A stretch of DNA of 21,382 nucleotides from JAAFIP01 sp043772355 (GTDB lineage: Bacteria; Pseudomonadota; Gammaproteobacteria; Burkholderiales; Burkholderiaceae_C): the NCBI GenBank assembly GCA_043772355.1, contig JAYVGI010000340.1:1-21382 (forward strand). The letters are read 5' to 3'. The stretch's first letter is position 1. Every line of letters starts with the position of its first letter. This document shows positions 8,341 through 15,012 of the stretch, piece after piece. The translations under genes were made by a program, and so were the position numbers. Below the pieces are notes generated by a model. It did not search any database and was not told where the DNA came from. It saw only the letters and a list, made by a program, of their open reading frames with translations.

Positions 8341-8392
8341 TCCCCCTCCCCGCCCCCAACCTTCAAGTTCAACCTTTCTCCAAGACAACACC

Positions 8393-9235
8393 ATGACCCA
8401 ACAACTCCAAACCACCATCGATGCCGCCTGGGAAAACCGCACTTCACTCTCGCCCGCTTCGGCCCCCAAAGACATCGTCGATGCGGTAGAGCATGTCATC
8501 AGCCAGCTCAACACCGGCAAGCTGCGCGTGGCCACGCAAACTGGCGTAGGTGAGTGGACGACGCACCAGTGGATTAAAAAAGCCGTGCTCCTGTCCTTCC
8601 GTTTGAAAGACAACGAAGTCGTCAAAGCGGGCTCCTTGGGTTTTTACGACAAGGTACAAACCAAATTTGCCCACCTGAGCGCTGAAGAAATGAAGGAAAC
8701 TGGCGTGCGCGTAGTGCCACCCGCAGTGGCGCGGCGCGGCAGCTACATCAGCAAGGGCGCGATTTTGATGCCCAGCTATGTGAACATTGGCGCGTTTGTA
8801 GGCGAAGGCACGATGGTCGATACCTGGGCCACTGTGGGCAGTTGCGCGCAGATTGGCAAAAACGTGCACCTCTCGGGCGGCGTAGGCATTGGCGGTGTGT
8901 TAGAGCCCGTGCAGGCAGGCCCCACCATCATTGAAGACAACTGTTTTATCGGCGCGCGCTCTGAAGTGGTGGAAGGCGTGATTGTGGAAGAGCACAGCGT
9001 GCTGGGCATGGGCGTGTATTTGGGCCAAAGCACCCCCGTGTTTGACCGCATCACCGGCAAATGGCTGGAGTGCGAGCCAGGCAAGCTGCGTATTCCATCA
9101 GGCTCGGTCCTGATCTCTGGCACCCGTCCACCCAAAAACCCAGGCGAGCCAGGCACCTACTGCGCCGTGATCGTTAAACGCGTGGACGCGCAAACCCGCG
9201 CCAAAACCAGCCTGAACGACCTGCTGCGCGACTAA
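8393..9235 (+). CDS. dapD: 2,3,4,5-tetrahydropyridine-2,6-dicarboxylate N-succinyltransferase DapD
   Basis: 280 residues, close to the usual 274 or so. It transfers succinyl from succinyl-CoA to tetrahydrodipicolinate, the step just before DapC. An alpha-helical N-terminal domain (to about 100) is followed by a left-handed parallel beta-helix of hexapeptide repeats (about 105-215). This is seen in GAILMPSYVNIGAFVGEGTM, GKNVHLSGGVGIGGVLEP and DNCFIGARSEVVEGVIVEE. A C-terminal cap follows, with the conserved LRIPSGSVLISGTRP. The protein forms trimers in this family. The ATG at 8393 gives the conserved N terminus; an in-frame ATG at 8300 lies inside the palindrome and is rejected. No evident Shine-Dalgarno. 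Confidence 0.97.
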   Translation: MTQQLQTTIDAAWENRTSLSPASAPKDIVDAVEHVISQLNTGKLRVATQTGVGEWTTHQWIKKAVLLSFRLKDNEVVKAGSLGFYDKVQTKFAHLSAEEMKETGVRVVPPAVARRGSYISKGAILMPSYVNIGAFVGEGTMVDTWATVGSCAQIGKNVHLSGGVGIGGVLEPVQAGPTIIEDNCFIGARSEVVEGVIVEEHSVLGMGVYLGQSTPVFDRITGKWLECEPGKLRIPSGSVLISGTRPPKNPGEPGTYCAVIVKRVDAQTRAKTSLNDLLRD

Positions 9236-9248
9236 TTTTGGCATAAAA

Positions 9249-9298
9249 CCGCTGCTAGCCTGCAATAATATTGCGGCGGCAGCTATTTAAATAATAGC
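9249..9298 (-). repeat. 50-base dispersed repeat, copy in the dapD-pilU gap
   Basis: Read on the minus strand it runs GCTATTATTTAAATAGCTGC, a short spacer, CGCAATATT, six bases, then GGCTAGCAGCGG. It contains two small palindromes: GCTATT-taaat-AATAGC and GCAATA-a-TATTGC. Another copy at 12628-12677 matches 35 of 50 positions without a gap. It ends 16 bases before the pilU start and 6 bases before its GGAG ribosome-binding site. Confidence 0.78.
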
Positions 9299-9314
9299 AC
9301 TTTGGAGACATGGC

Positions 9315-10484
9315 ATGAGCACGATGGTCCGTATTTTGAAGCTGATGGCGGAGAAAAAAGCCTCCGACGTGTACATGTCAGCGTACTCGCCTGCCACCAT
9401 CAAGATCAACGGGCAGTGCGTGCCCATCAACAGCCAGGCCCTGCCCGCAGATGCGCCCAAGAACCTGCTGGCTGAGGTGCTGTCTGCCCAGAAAATTGAA
9501 GAGCTGGAAGAAAGTGGCGAGCTGAACATGGCCCACGCCATCCAGGGTGTGGGTAACTTCCGTATCAGCGCCATGCGCCAGCGCGGCAGCTACGCCGTGG
9601 TGATCCGCTATATCGCCACCGACATCCCGATGCTGGAGACGCTCAACGTACCGCCCATCCTGAGCGATCTGATCATGGAAAAGCGCGGCCTGATTCTGAT
9701 GGTGGGCGCAACCGGCGCGGGCAAGTCCACCACCCTGGCATCGATGATTGACCAGCGCAATATGAAGGTGCCCGGACACATACTGACGGTAGAAGACCCG
9801 GTGGAATTTTTGTTCACCAACAAAAAATCCATCATCAACCAGCGCGAGGTGGGCACCGACACCGCCTCGATGCAGGTGGCTTTGAAGAACGCCCTGCGCC
9901 AGGCGCCCGATGTGATTTTGATTGGCGAGATCCGTGACCGGGAAACCATGTCGGCGGCCATTGCCTACGCCCAGTCGGGCCACCTGTGCCTGGCCACCAT
10001 GCACGCTAACAACAGCTACCAGGCGCTCAACCGCATCTTGAGTTTTTACCCCGTAGAGGTGCGCAACACCATGCTGGGCGACCTGTCCTCGGCCCTCAAA
10101 GCGATTGTCTCCCAGCGCCTGTTGCGTACCGTGCACGGAACGCGCACCCCAGCGGTGGAGGTGCTGCTCAACACCAAGCTGATCTCCGACCTGATCGAGA
10201 AAGGCGACTTCTCAGGTGCCAAAGAAGCCATGGAAAAATCGATGATCGAAGGCTCGCAAACCTTTGAACAAGACATCGCCCGCCTGATCATCGAAGGCAC
10301 CATCGACCGTAAAGAAGGCCTGCTCTACGCCGACAGCCCCACCAACCTGATGTGGCGCTTGGCCAACGACTTTGCCAATGCCCAAAAGCCCCCCGAGCCC
10401 GATGAGGATATCGACGACACGCCGTCGTTCACCGAAATTACCCTGGACGTGAAGCACAGCGAATCCACCTACGGCTCGTCTTGA
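9315..10484 (+). CDS. pilU: Type IV pilus twitching/retraction ATPase, PilU type
   Basis: 389 residues. PilT/PilU family hexameric ATPases sit at the cytoplasmic base of the type IV pilus and power retraction; PilU is accessory to PilT. An N-terminal PAS-like domain (1 to about 100) precedes the RecA-like core. The core has Walker A GATGAGKST (131-139), the Asp box ILTVEDPVEF (156-165), Walker B VILIGEIRD (200-208) and the His box HLCLATMHANN (223-233). The extended C terminus beyond about residue 350 and the overall length favour PilU over PilT (about 345). A GGAG Shine-Dalgarno lies 7 bases before the ATG. It lies between dapD and dapE, an arrangement common in this group. No other pilus gene is in the window. 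Confidence 0.87.
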   Translation: MSTMVRILKLMAEKKASDVYMSAYSPATIKINGQCVPINSQALPADAPKNLLAEVLSAQKIEELEESGELNMAHAIQGVGNFRISAMRQRGSYAVVIRYIATDIPMLETLNVPPILSDLIMEKRGLILMVGATGAGKSTTLASMIDQRNMKVPGHILTVEDPVEFLFTNKKSIINQREVGTDTASMQVALKNALRQAPDVILIGEIRDRETMSAAIAYAQSGHLCLATMHANNSYQALNRILSFYPVEVRNTMLGDLSSALKAIVSQRLLRTVHGTRTPAVEVLLNTKLISDLIEKGDFSGAKEAMEKSMIEGSQTFEQDIARLIIEGTIDRKEGLLYADSPTNLMWRLANDFANAQKPPEPDEDIDDTPSFTEITLDVKHSESTYGSS

Positions 10485-10510
10485 ACCTGCAACCTGAATC
10501 CTGAACCGCC

Positions 10511-11728
10511 ATGACCGATTCTCTCGCTACCCTGCGCCTGGCCGAGCAACTGCTGGCCTGCCCCTCCGTCACCCCGGATGATGCCGGTTGCATGGACATT
10601 CTGGCCGCGCGCTTGCAGCCGCTGGGCTTTGTATGTGAATGGATCGAGAGCGGGCCGGACAGTTTTCGGGTCAAGAATTTATGGGCTAAACGTGCTGCAG
10701 CCCCCGTAAATATTGCGGGAGCAGCTACCAACAATGCAGCTAGTGCCAAGACTTTTGTATTTGCGGGCCACACCGACGTAGTGCCTACCGGGCCGCTGGA
10801 CCAATGGACTTCACCACCCTTTGTGCCCACGCACCGAGATGGCAAACTGTTCGGGCGCGGCAGCAGCGACATGAAGACCTCGATTGCCGCCATGGTGGTA
10901 GCGGTAGAAGAGTTTGTCGCCGCGCAGCCCCACGCAGCGCTGAACATCGCCTTCTTGCTCACCAGCGACGAGGAAGGCCCCGCGCTAGACGGCACCGTGA
11001 AAGTGTGCGAGCTGCTCAGCGCGCGCGGCGAGGTGCTGGACTTTTGCATCGTCGGCGAGCCCACCAGCGTGCAGCGCACCGGCGACATGATCAAAAACGG
11101 CCGCCGTGGCACCATGAGTGGCAAGCTCACGCTCAAAGGCATTCAGGGCCACATCGCCTACCCGCAGATGGCCAAAAACCCGATCCACATGGCCGCTCCC
11201 ATTCTTGCGGACTTGGTAAAGATCGAGTGGGACCAAGGCAACCCGTATTTCCCCGCCACTTCATGGCAAATCAGCAACATCCATGGCGGCACGGGGGCCA
11301 GCAACGTCATCCCCGGGCATGTGGTAATCGACTTTAACTTTCGCTTTTGCACCGAGTCCACCACCGATAGCCTGCAACAGCGCCTGGAGGCTGTGTTGGT
11401 ACAACACGGCTTGAAGGCCGGGGCCGACTACGACCTGACCTGGACCATCGGTGGCCTGCCGTTTTTGACCCCGGTACGGGAAGAAAAAGGCAGCCTCATC
11501 CAAGCGGTGCGCGCAGCCATCCATTCTGAGATCGGCCTCACCACCGAGCTGTCCACCACCGGCGGCACCAGCGACGGCCGCTTCATCGCCAAAATCTGCC
11601 CGCAAACGATTGAGCTCGGACCACCTAACGCTACTATCCACAAAATCAATGAGTATGTGGTGGTGGCGGATATGGAGCCCTTGAAAAACATCTACCGGCG
11701 GGTGCTGGAGAATCTGGCTGCTGGGTAG
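10511..11728 (+). CDS. dapE: Succinyl-diaminopimelate desuccinylase DapE, with repeat-derived insertion
   Basis: 405 residues, against about 375-380 for the family. This di-zinc M20 hydrolase releases succinate from N-succinyl-LL-diaminopimelate. Zinc ligands and catalytic residues can be placed: His87 in GHTDVVPTG, Asp89, Asp120 in SSDMK, Glu154 (general base) and Glu155 in SDEEG, Glu183 in GEPTS, and His377 in STIHK-like NATIHKINE. Compared with H. influenzae DapE (His67, Asp100, Glu134/135, Glu163) these are all shifted by 20. Much of the shift comes from an Ala/Asn-rich insertion between NLWAK (56-60) and FVFAGHTD. That insertion coincides with a dispersed repeat at 10691-10740. The gene follows pilU after 26 bases and has no clear Shine-Dalgarno. 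The active site looks intact. Confidence 0.95.
   Translation: MTDSLATLRLAEQLLACPSVTPDDAGCMDILAARLQPLGFVCEWIESGPDSFRVKNLWAKRAAAPVNIAGAATNNAASAKTFVFAGHTDVVPTGPLDQWTSPPFVPTHRDGKLFGRGSSDMKTSIAAMVVAVEEFVAAQPHAALNIAFLLTSDEEGPALDGTVKVCELLSARGEVLDFCIVGEPTSVQRTGDMIKNGRRGTMSGKLTLKGIQGHIAYPQMAKNPIHMAAPILADLVKIEWDQGNPYFPATSWQISNIHGGTGASNVIPGHVVIDFNFRFCTESTTDSLQQRLEAVLVQHGLKAGADYDLTWTIGGLPFLTPVREEKGSLIQAVRAAIHSEIGLTTELSTTGGTSDGRFIAKICPQTIELGPPNATIHKINEYVVVADMEPLKNIYRRVLENLAAG
10691..10740 (-). repeat. 50-base dispersed repeat inserted in frame in dapE
   Basis: Read on the minus strand it shows TAGCTGC, CCCGCAATATT, then GGGGGCTGCAGCACG, at the same spacing as the copy at 9249-9298 apart from one gap near the end. 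It encodes residues 61-77 of DapE, the Ala/Asn-rich segment absent from ordinary DapE proteins. Confidence 0.75.
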
Positions 11729-11757
11729 TTTTGTAGCTTGCTGAAGGGCGAAAGCGG

Positions 11758-11937
11758 ACTTCCGGACGCAGAGGGCGCAAAAGTTACGCAAAGGACGCAA
11801 AAGAAGAGGGAGAAAAAGCGGCCAAAGTTTGAAAAAAACGATTCAAAACTAATCTTCATTTTGAATTTTTTGTATTATTTTTGTATTTTCTTTTTTGCGT
11901 CCTTTGCGTAACTTTTGCGTCCTCTGCGTCCGGAAGT
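11758..11937. repeat. Large near-perfect palindrome between dapE and nth
   Basis: Arms 11758-11802 and 11893-11937 are 45 bases each and differ at one position (11775). They surround a 90-base AT-rich loop that continues the symmetry imperfectly (attcaaaa near 11841 against ttttgaat near 11859). The arms are made of the repeated word acgcAAAg/acgcAGAg. A possible promoter for nth, TTGAAT (11861-11866), 17 bases, TATTTT (11884-11889), lies in the loop; this is weak evidence. In RNA the arms would form a very long hairpin between dapE and nth. Confidence 0.9.
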
Positions 11938-11974
11938 TTTCTTTTGTATTTTTCTTCGCTCGCCGCGAACATCC

Positions 11975-12625
11975 ATGAAAAAAGAGCACATTGTCCCCTT
12001 CTTCGCCACGCTGCATGCCGCCAACCCGATGCCCCATACCGAGCTGGAATACACCAGCGTATTTGAGCTGCTGGCCGCTGTGCTGCTGAGTGCACAGGCC
12101 ACCGATGTGGGGGTGAACAAAGCAACCCGCAAGCTGTACGCGGTGGCCAACACACCGCAGGCCATACTGAACCTTGGGCTGGAGGGCCTGGAGAGCTATA
12201 TCAGCACCATAGGCCTGTACCACAGCAAAGCCCGGCACCTGCTGGAAACCTGCCGCATTTTGGTAGAGCAGCACGCAGGCGTAGTGCCGCGCACGCGCGA
12301 GGCCCTGGAGGCGCTGCCCGGCGTGGGCCGCAAGACCGCCAATGTGGTGCTGAACGTGGCTTTTGGCGAGCCGACGATGGCGGTGGACACGCATATCTTT
12401 CGCATGGGCAACCGCACCGCTCTGGCACCGGGTAAAACGCCATATGAGGTGGAGATGGGCTTGGTCAAGCGCATCCCGGCGCAATACCTGGTCGATGCCC
12501 ATCATTGGCTTATTTTGCATGGCCGCTATGTGTGCCAGGCGCGCAAACCGCTGTGCTATGACTGCGCGGTTGCGGCCTATTGCGCCTTCCAGCCCAAGAC
12601 AGCGCAAGACGCGGGGGCCGCATGA
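11975..12625 (+). CDS. nth: Endonuclease III (DNA glycosylase/AP lyase)
   Basis: 216 residues. It removes oxidised pyrimidines and cleaves at the abasic site in base excision repair. The helix-hairpin-helix LPGVGRKTANVVLN holds the catalytic Lys120, and VDTHIFR holds Asp138. The [4Fe-4S] ligands are Cys187, Cys194, Cys197 and Cys203 (C-x6-C-x2-C-x5-C). All these numbers coincide with E. coli Nth, which supports the ATG at 11975; the open frame further upstream runs into the palindrome and is rejected. LLSAQATDVGVNKAT near residues 37-51 is also typical. The stop overlaps the next gene as ATGA. No Shine-Dalgarno is evident. Confidence 0.96.
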   Translation: MKKEHIVPFFATLHAANPMPHTELEYTSVFELLAAVLLSAQATDVGVNKATRKLYAVANTPQAILNLGLEGLESYISTIGLYHSKARHLLETCRILVEQHAGVVPRTREALEALPGVGRKTANVVLNVAFGEPTMAVDTHIFRMGNRTALAPGKTPYEVEMGLVKRIPAQYLVDAHHWLILHGRYVCQARKPLCYDCAVAAYCAFQPKTAQDAGAA

Positions 12626-13518
12626 ACACTATCAAGTTAATAGCTGCCTGGGCAATATTTCTCTTGGCTAACAGCGCTTATTGCCAAAACATTACGGTGT
12701 TGGACGATGCTGGCACCCGGATCGAGCTGGCGCAACCTGCGCAGCGCATCATCACCCTGGCGCCCAATTTGGCCGAGCTGGTCTACGCTGCGGGCGCTGG
12801 CCACGCCATGGTTGCGGCCACACGTTACAGCGACTATCCGGTGGCGGTGAAAAAGCTGCCTTTGGTGGGCGATGCCTTTGCGCTGAACCTGGAGCGCATT
12901 GCCACACTTCAACCCGATGTAGTCTTGGTATGGCTCAGCGGCACGCCTGAGCGCCAGCGCAGCGCGCTGAAAGCCTTGGCCAAACGCCAAGGCTTTGCCG
13001 TGTTTGAGAGCGAGATTCGCAATGTGGCTGAGATTGGCAGCACGCTAAAGCGTATCGGCTGGATGGCTGGTACACAGCGCACCGCACAAGTGCAGGCTAC
13101 GGCCATTGACACGCAGTGGCAAGCTCTGACGCTACAGTATGCCCAGGCAGCGCCCGTCACCGTCTTCTACCAGGTGTGGGACGCGCCTTTGATGACTTTT
13201 AACGGCCAGCATATCGTCAGCCAGGCCATTCGCACCTGCGGCGGTGTGCAAGGTTTTGACGATGCCGCTGCCCTCACCCCTACCGTCAGCCGCGAGGCGG
13301 TGTTGGCCTTTAACCCGCAAAGCATTGTCGGCGGTGGCGATAGCGCCAGCGCGCTGAGCGCCTGGAAAAAACTGCCTCCAATGCAGGCCGTGAAGAACCA
13401 GCAATTGCACACCATCGACGCAGCCCTGCTCACCCGCATGGGTCCGCGTTTTGTGCAGGCGGCTGCCCAGCTGTGCCAAACCATTGCGTTGGCAAGGCAG
13501 CCACCACCCGCGCGCTAG
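12622..13518 (+). CDS. BtuF-like periplasmic binding protein (cobalamin/metal-chelate ABC transporter)
   Basis: 298 residues. It belongs to the helical-backbone metal receptor family, whose members bind vitamin B12, haem or ferric siderophores in the periplasm for an ABC importer. Lobe 1 carries RIITLAPNLAELVYAAGAG (42-60), RYSDYP (68-73) and ERIATLQPDVVLVW (91-104). A long linking helix follows at about 135-175, and lobe 2 has VFYQVWDAPLMTFNG, a form close to BtuF. A signal peptide covers residues 1 to about 19 (MNTIK then a hydrophobic core LIAAWAIFLLA). That signal peptide is encoded by a copy of the 50-base dispersed repeat. The ATG overlaps the nth stop (ATGA), so translation is probably coupled. 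No permease or ATPase gene is nearby, so the partner is unknown. It ends at 13518 sharing a CTAG with the convergent gene. Confidence 0.82.
   Translation: MNTIKLIAAWAIFLLANSAYCQNITVLDDAGTRIELAQPAQRIITLAPNLAELVYAAGAGHAMVAATRYSDYPVAVKKLPLVGDAFALNLERIATLQPDVVLVWLSGTPERQRSALKALAKRQGFAVFESEIRNVAEIGSTLKRIGWMAGTQRTAQVQATAIDTQWQALTLQYAQAAPVTVFYQVWDAPLMTFNGQHIVSQAIRTCGGVQGFDDAAALTPTVSREAVLAFNPQSIVGGGDSASALSAWKKLPPMQAVKNQQLHTIDAALLTRMGPRFVQAAAQLCQTIALARQPPPAR
12628..12677 (+). repeat. 50-base dispersed repeat forming the btuF-like signal peptide
   Basis: It runs ACTATCAAGTTAATAGCTGC, then CTGGGCAATATTT, then GGCTAACAGCGC. Thirty-five of 50 positions match the minus-strand copy at 9249-9298 with no gap. 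It starts 6 bases after the ATG of the BtuF-like gene and encodes residues 3-19, including the whole hydrophobic core. Confidence 0.75.
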
Positions 13519-14054
13519 CTGTGCCCTGGCGCTTTTCTCAACACCGCAATTTCGTTTTGCAACCCTGCGTGTACCACTGCCAGGGTCTGCGTCATCATAT
13601 TGGCGTGGCGTACGCGATGGGCCAGTATTTTGAGCAGGCCGGCCATCAGTTGGGTGGCGGCTTGGGGTTGGCTGTCCAGCATCAAACTTAGCTGCTGCCT
13701 GGGCAGCACCGCCACATGCATGTCTGTATCGGCAATGCAACTGGCAGAATGCGGCTCGCCATCAATAAAACCCACCTCACCCATCAGGTGGCCAGGCACC
13801 GCGCGCCGGTGCACCATGGTGTCAATGCTGTTGACCAACTGTGATTTGAGGGTGGCCTGGCCACTGACCACCAGCATCAGGTAGCCATTATTCTCCTGGC
13901 CCTGGCGCATCAGCACTTGGCCTTTGGCGTACTCGCGCATGGACATCATCTCAACAATGCGCATGGCCTGGGCGCGTGGCATGCCCGCAAACGCGGTGTC
14001 TGAGCTGAGCAAATCGGCAATTTGCCCCAAGGTATAGGTCTGCACATCAGTCAT
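13515..14054 (-). CDS. Cyclic-nucleotide-binding-domain protein without a DNA-binding domain
   Basis: 179 residues from the ATG at 14054. A Crp-like beta-roll covers about residues 20-125: FAGMPRAQAMRIVEMM, then GQVLMRQGQENNGYLMLVVSG and the phosphate-binding-cassette region GEVGFIDGEPHSAS (92-105). A helix like the Crp dimerisation helix follows, but there is no helix-turn-helix; the protein stops about 55 residues later. The Arg that binds the cyclic phosphate is normally in P-R-S-A; here it is His102 (PHSA), so cAMP binding is doubtful. The frame is open to an ATG at 14096; the extra 14 codons are AT-rich at third positions and unlike the rest, so the later start is preferred, though neither has a Shine-Dalgarno. 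It diverges from the response regulator and kinase genes, and could be a regulatory partner; that is inference. Confidence 0.78.
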   Translation of the reverse strand: MTDVQTYTLGQIADLLSSDTAFAGMPRAQAMRIVEMMSMREYAKGQVLMRQGQENNGYLMLVVSGQATLKSQLVNSIDTMVHRRAVPGHLMGEVGFIDGEPHSASCIADTDMHVAVLPRQQLSLMLDSQPQAATQLMAGLLKILAHRVRHANMMTQTLAVVHAGLQNEIAVLRKAPGHS

Positions 14055-14127
14055 GGAGGGGAGGCTACTTTCTGCAACGTGTGTATTACGCCACATTATT
14101 AGACATTATTGTGTGAATAAAATCCCG

Positions 14128-14158
14128 TCTGCGTCTGGCAAAGACTGCCTGGCGCAGA
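14128..14158. repeat. Inverted repeat in the divergent regulatory gap
   Basis: Arms TCTGCGTCTGGCA (14128-14140) and TGCCTGGCGCAGA (14146-14158) pair at 11 of 13 positions around a 5-base loop. No T run follows on either strand, so it is not a good terminator. It lies upstream of the cyclic-nucleotide-fold gene and may be an operator or an mRNA leader structure. Confidence 0.5.
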
Positions 14159-14174
14159 CAGACTATCTGCGCTG

Positions 14175-14218
14175 GCTATCTATTCAATAGCGTATTTCAT
14201 AACGCATAAAAGGGCTAG
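14175..14218 (+). repeat. Partial copy of the 50-base dispersed repeat
   Basis: GCTATCTATTCAATAGC at the left and GGCTAG at the right fall at exactly the spacing of the copy at 9249-9298 (offsets 1-17 and 39-44). The middle is replaced by a different short inverted repeat, GCGT-atttcata-ACGC. Its right end supplies the ribosome-binding region of the small ORF that starts at 14222. Confidence 0.5.
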
Positions 14219-14221
14219 AAA

Positions 14222-14350
14222 ATGAAAGCACCCCCAAAGCAGCCACTGACAAGTAGCTGTGTGCCAGCGACTGCGGCGCGAATACCGCTGACAACCGACA
14301 CAAATAGACTAGTTATAAAAATCGCCAAATACTCCATACTCTGCACATGA
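14222..14350 (+). CDS. Possible small ORF (42 residues) coupled to the response regulator
   Basis: An ATG at 14222, preceded by AAAGGG with 8 bases spacing, opens a 42-codon frame. It begins MKAPPKQPLTSSC and ends LVIKIAKYSILCT. Its TGA (14348-14350) overlaps the response regulator ATG (14347-14349) as ATGA, the usual layout for translational coupling. No family is recognised. The peptide has no clear signal or membrane segment; it is Pro/Thr/Ala-rich first, then a short hydrophobic and basic end. It could be a leader peptide for control of the downstream two-component genes, or a chance frame. The alternative is transcription starting at a weak promoter (CTGACA at 14288, TATAAA at 14314, spacing 20), which would exclude it. 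Confidence 0.35.
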   Translation: MKAPPKQPLTSSCVPATAARIPLTTDTNRLVIKIAKYSILCT

Positions 14351-15009
14351 GCAGCATAGACATCCAGCGCCCGCTACCCAAGCCCCAGGTTTTGGTGATC
14401 GACGACCACACCCTGTTTCGCACCGGTATGCGCATGATTTTGCAGTCCTTCCCGGGCATGGGCCGTGTGCTCGAAGCCGCCTCAGTCATGCTGGCCCGGG
14501 AGCACGAGGGCCTGCAAGTCGATATTATTTTGCTGGACATCCAGATGCCCGGCATCAACGGCCTGGACGGTATGGCCATGCTGCGGCGCATGTTTCGCCA
14601 AGCCAAAGTGGTGTTTGTATCGGCCAGCGTGTCGGGCGGCGCTATTGCGGACGCACAGCAGCGGGGGGCCGATGGGTTTTTGCCCAAATCGGCCAGTGCG
14701 CACGATATTTTCAGCGCCCTCAGCACGGTGCTGGCGGGCGGCACATGCTTTCCTACGCTGGTAGGCCACAACCCTGGCAACCATGCAGCTACCCCCTCGG
14801 CGCGCACTTTAAGCAGCCGGCAACTACAGGTGCTGGCGCTTATCGCGCAAGGCAAACCCAACAAAGTGATCGCCCGTGAGCTGGACCTGAGCGAGAACAC
14901 CGTGCGCGTGCATGTCTCGGCCATGTTTGCGCAGTTTGGTGTCAACAGCCGCACCGCTGCGTTGTTGGCAGCGCAGCAAGCGGGTTTGGTAACGATGGAT
15001 ACGCCCTAG
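14347..15009 (+). CDS. NarL/FixJ-family response regulator
   Basis: 220 residues. The receiver domain covers about 12-132: acidic pocket Asp19-Asp20 in VLVIDDHTLFRTG, phosphoacceptor Asp64 in LLDIQMPG, and Lys114 in GFLPKSAS. A LuxR-type helix-turn-helix covers about 153-215, with LSSRQLQVLALIAQGKPNKV then LDLSENTVRVHVSAMFAQFGV. Such proteins dimerise on phosphorylation and bind DNA. It is followed after 3 bases by a hybrid kinase, almost certainly its partner. No Shine-Dalgarno directly before the ATG; the ATG overlaps the stop of a small upstream ORF. The regulated genes are not evident from the sequence. Confidence 0.92.
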   Translation: MSSIDIQRPLPKPQVLVIDDHTLFRTGMRMILQSFPGMGRVLEAASVMLAREHEGLQVDIILLDIQMPGINGLDGMAMLRRMFRQAKVVFVSASVSGGAIADAQQRGADGFLPKSASAHDIFSALSTVLAGGTCFPTLVGHNPGNHAATPSARTLSSRQLQVLALIAQGKPNKVIARELDLSENTVRVHVSAMFAQFGVNSRTAALLAAQQAGLVTMDTP

Positions 15010-15012
15010 GCA

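Noticed and set aside
13684..13705. Further copy of the 50-base repeat in the cyclic-nucleotide-fold gene
   Set aside because: AGCTGC and CTGGGCAGC occur, but the other anchors are missing at the expected offsets.
14288..14319. Promoter CTGACA / TATAAA for the response regulator
   Set aside because: The boxes are good but the 20-base spacing is too long for a confident sigma-70 call; noted only as an alternative under the small ORF.
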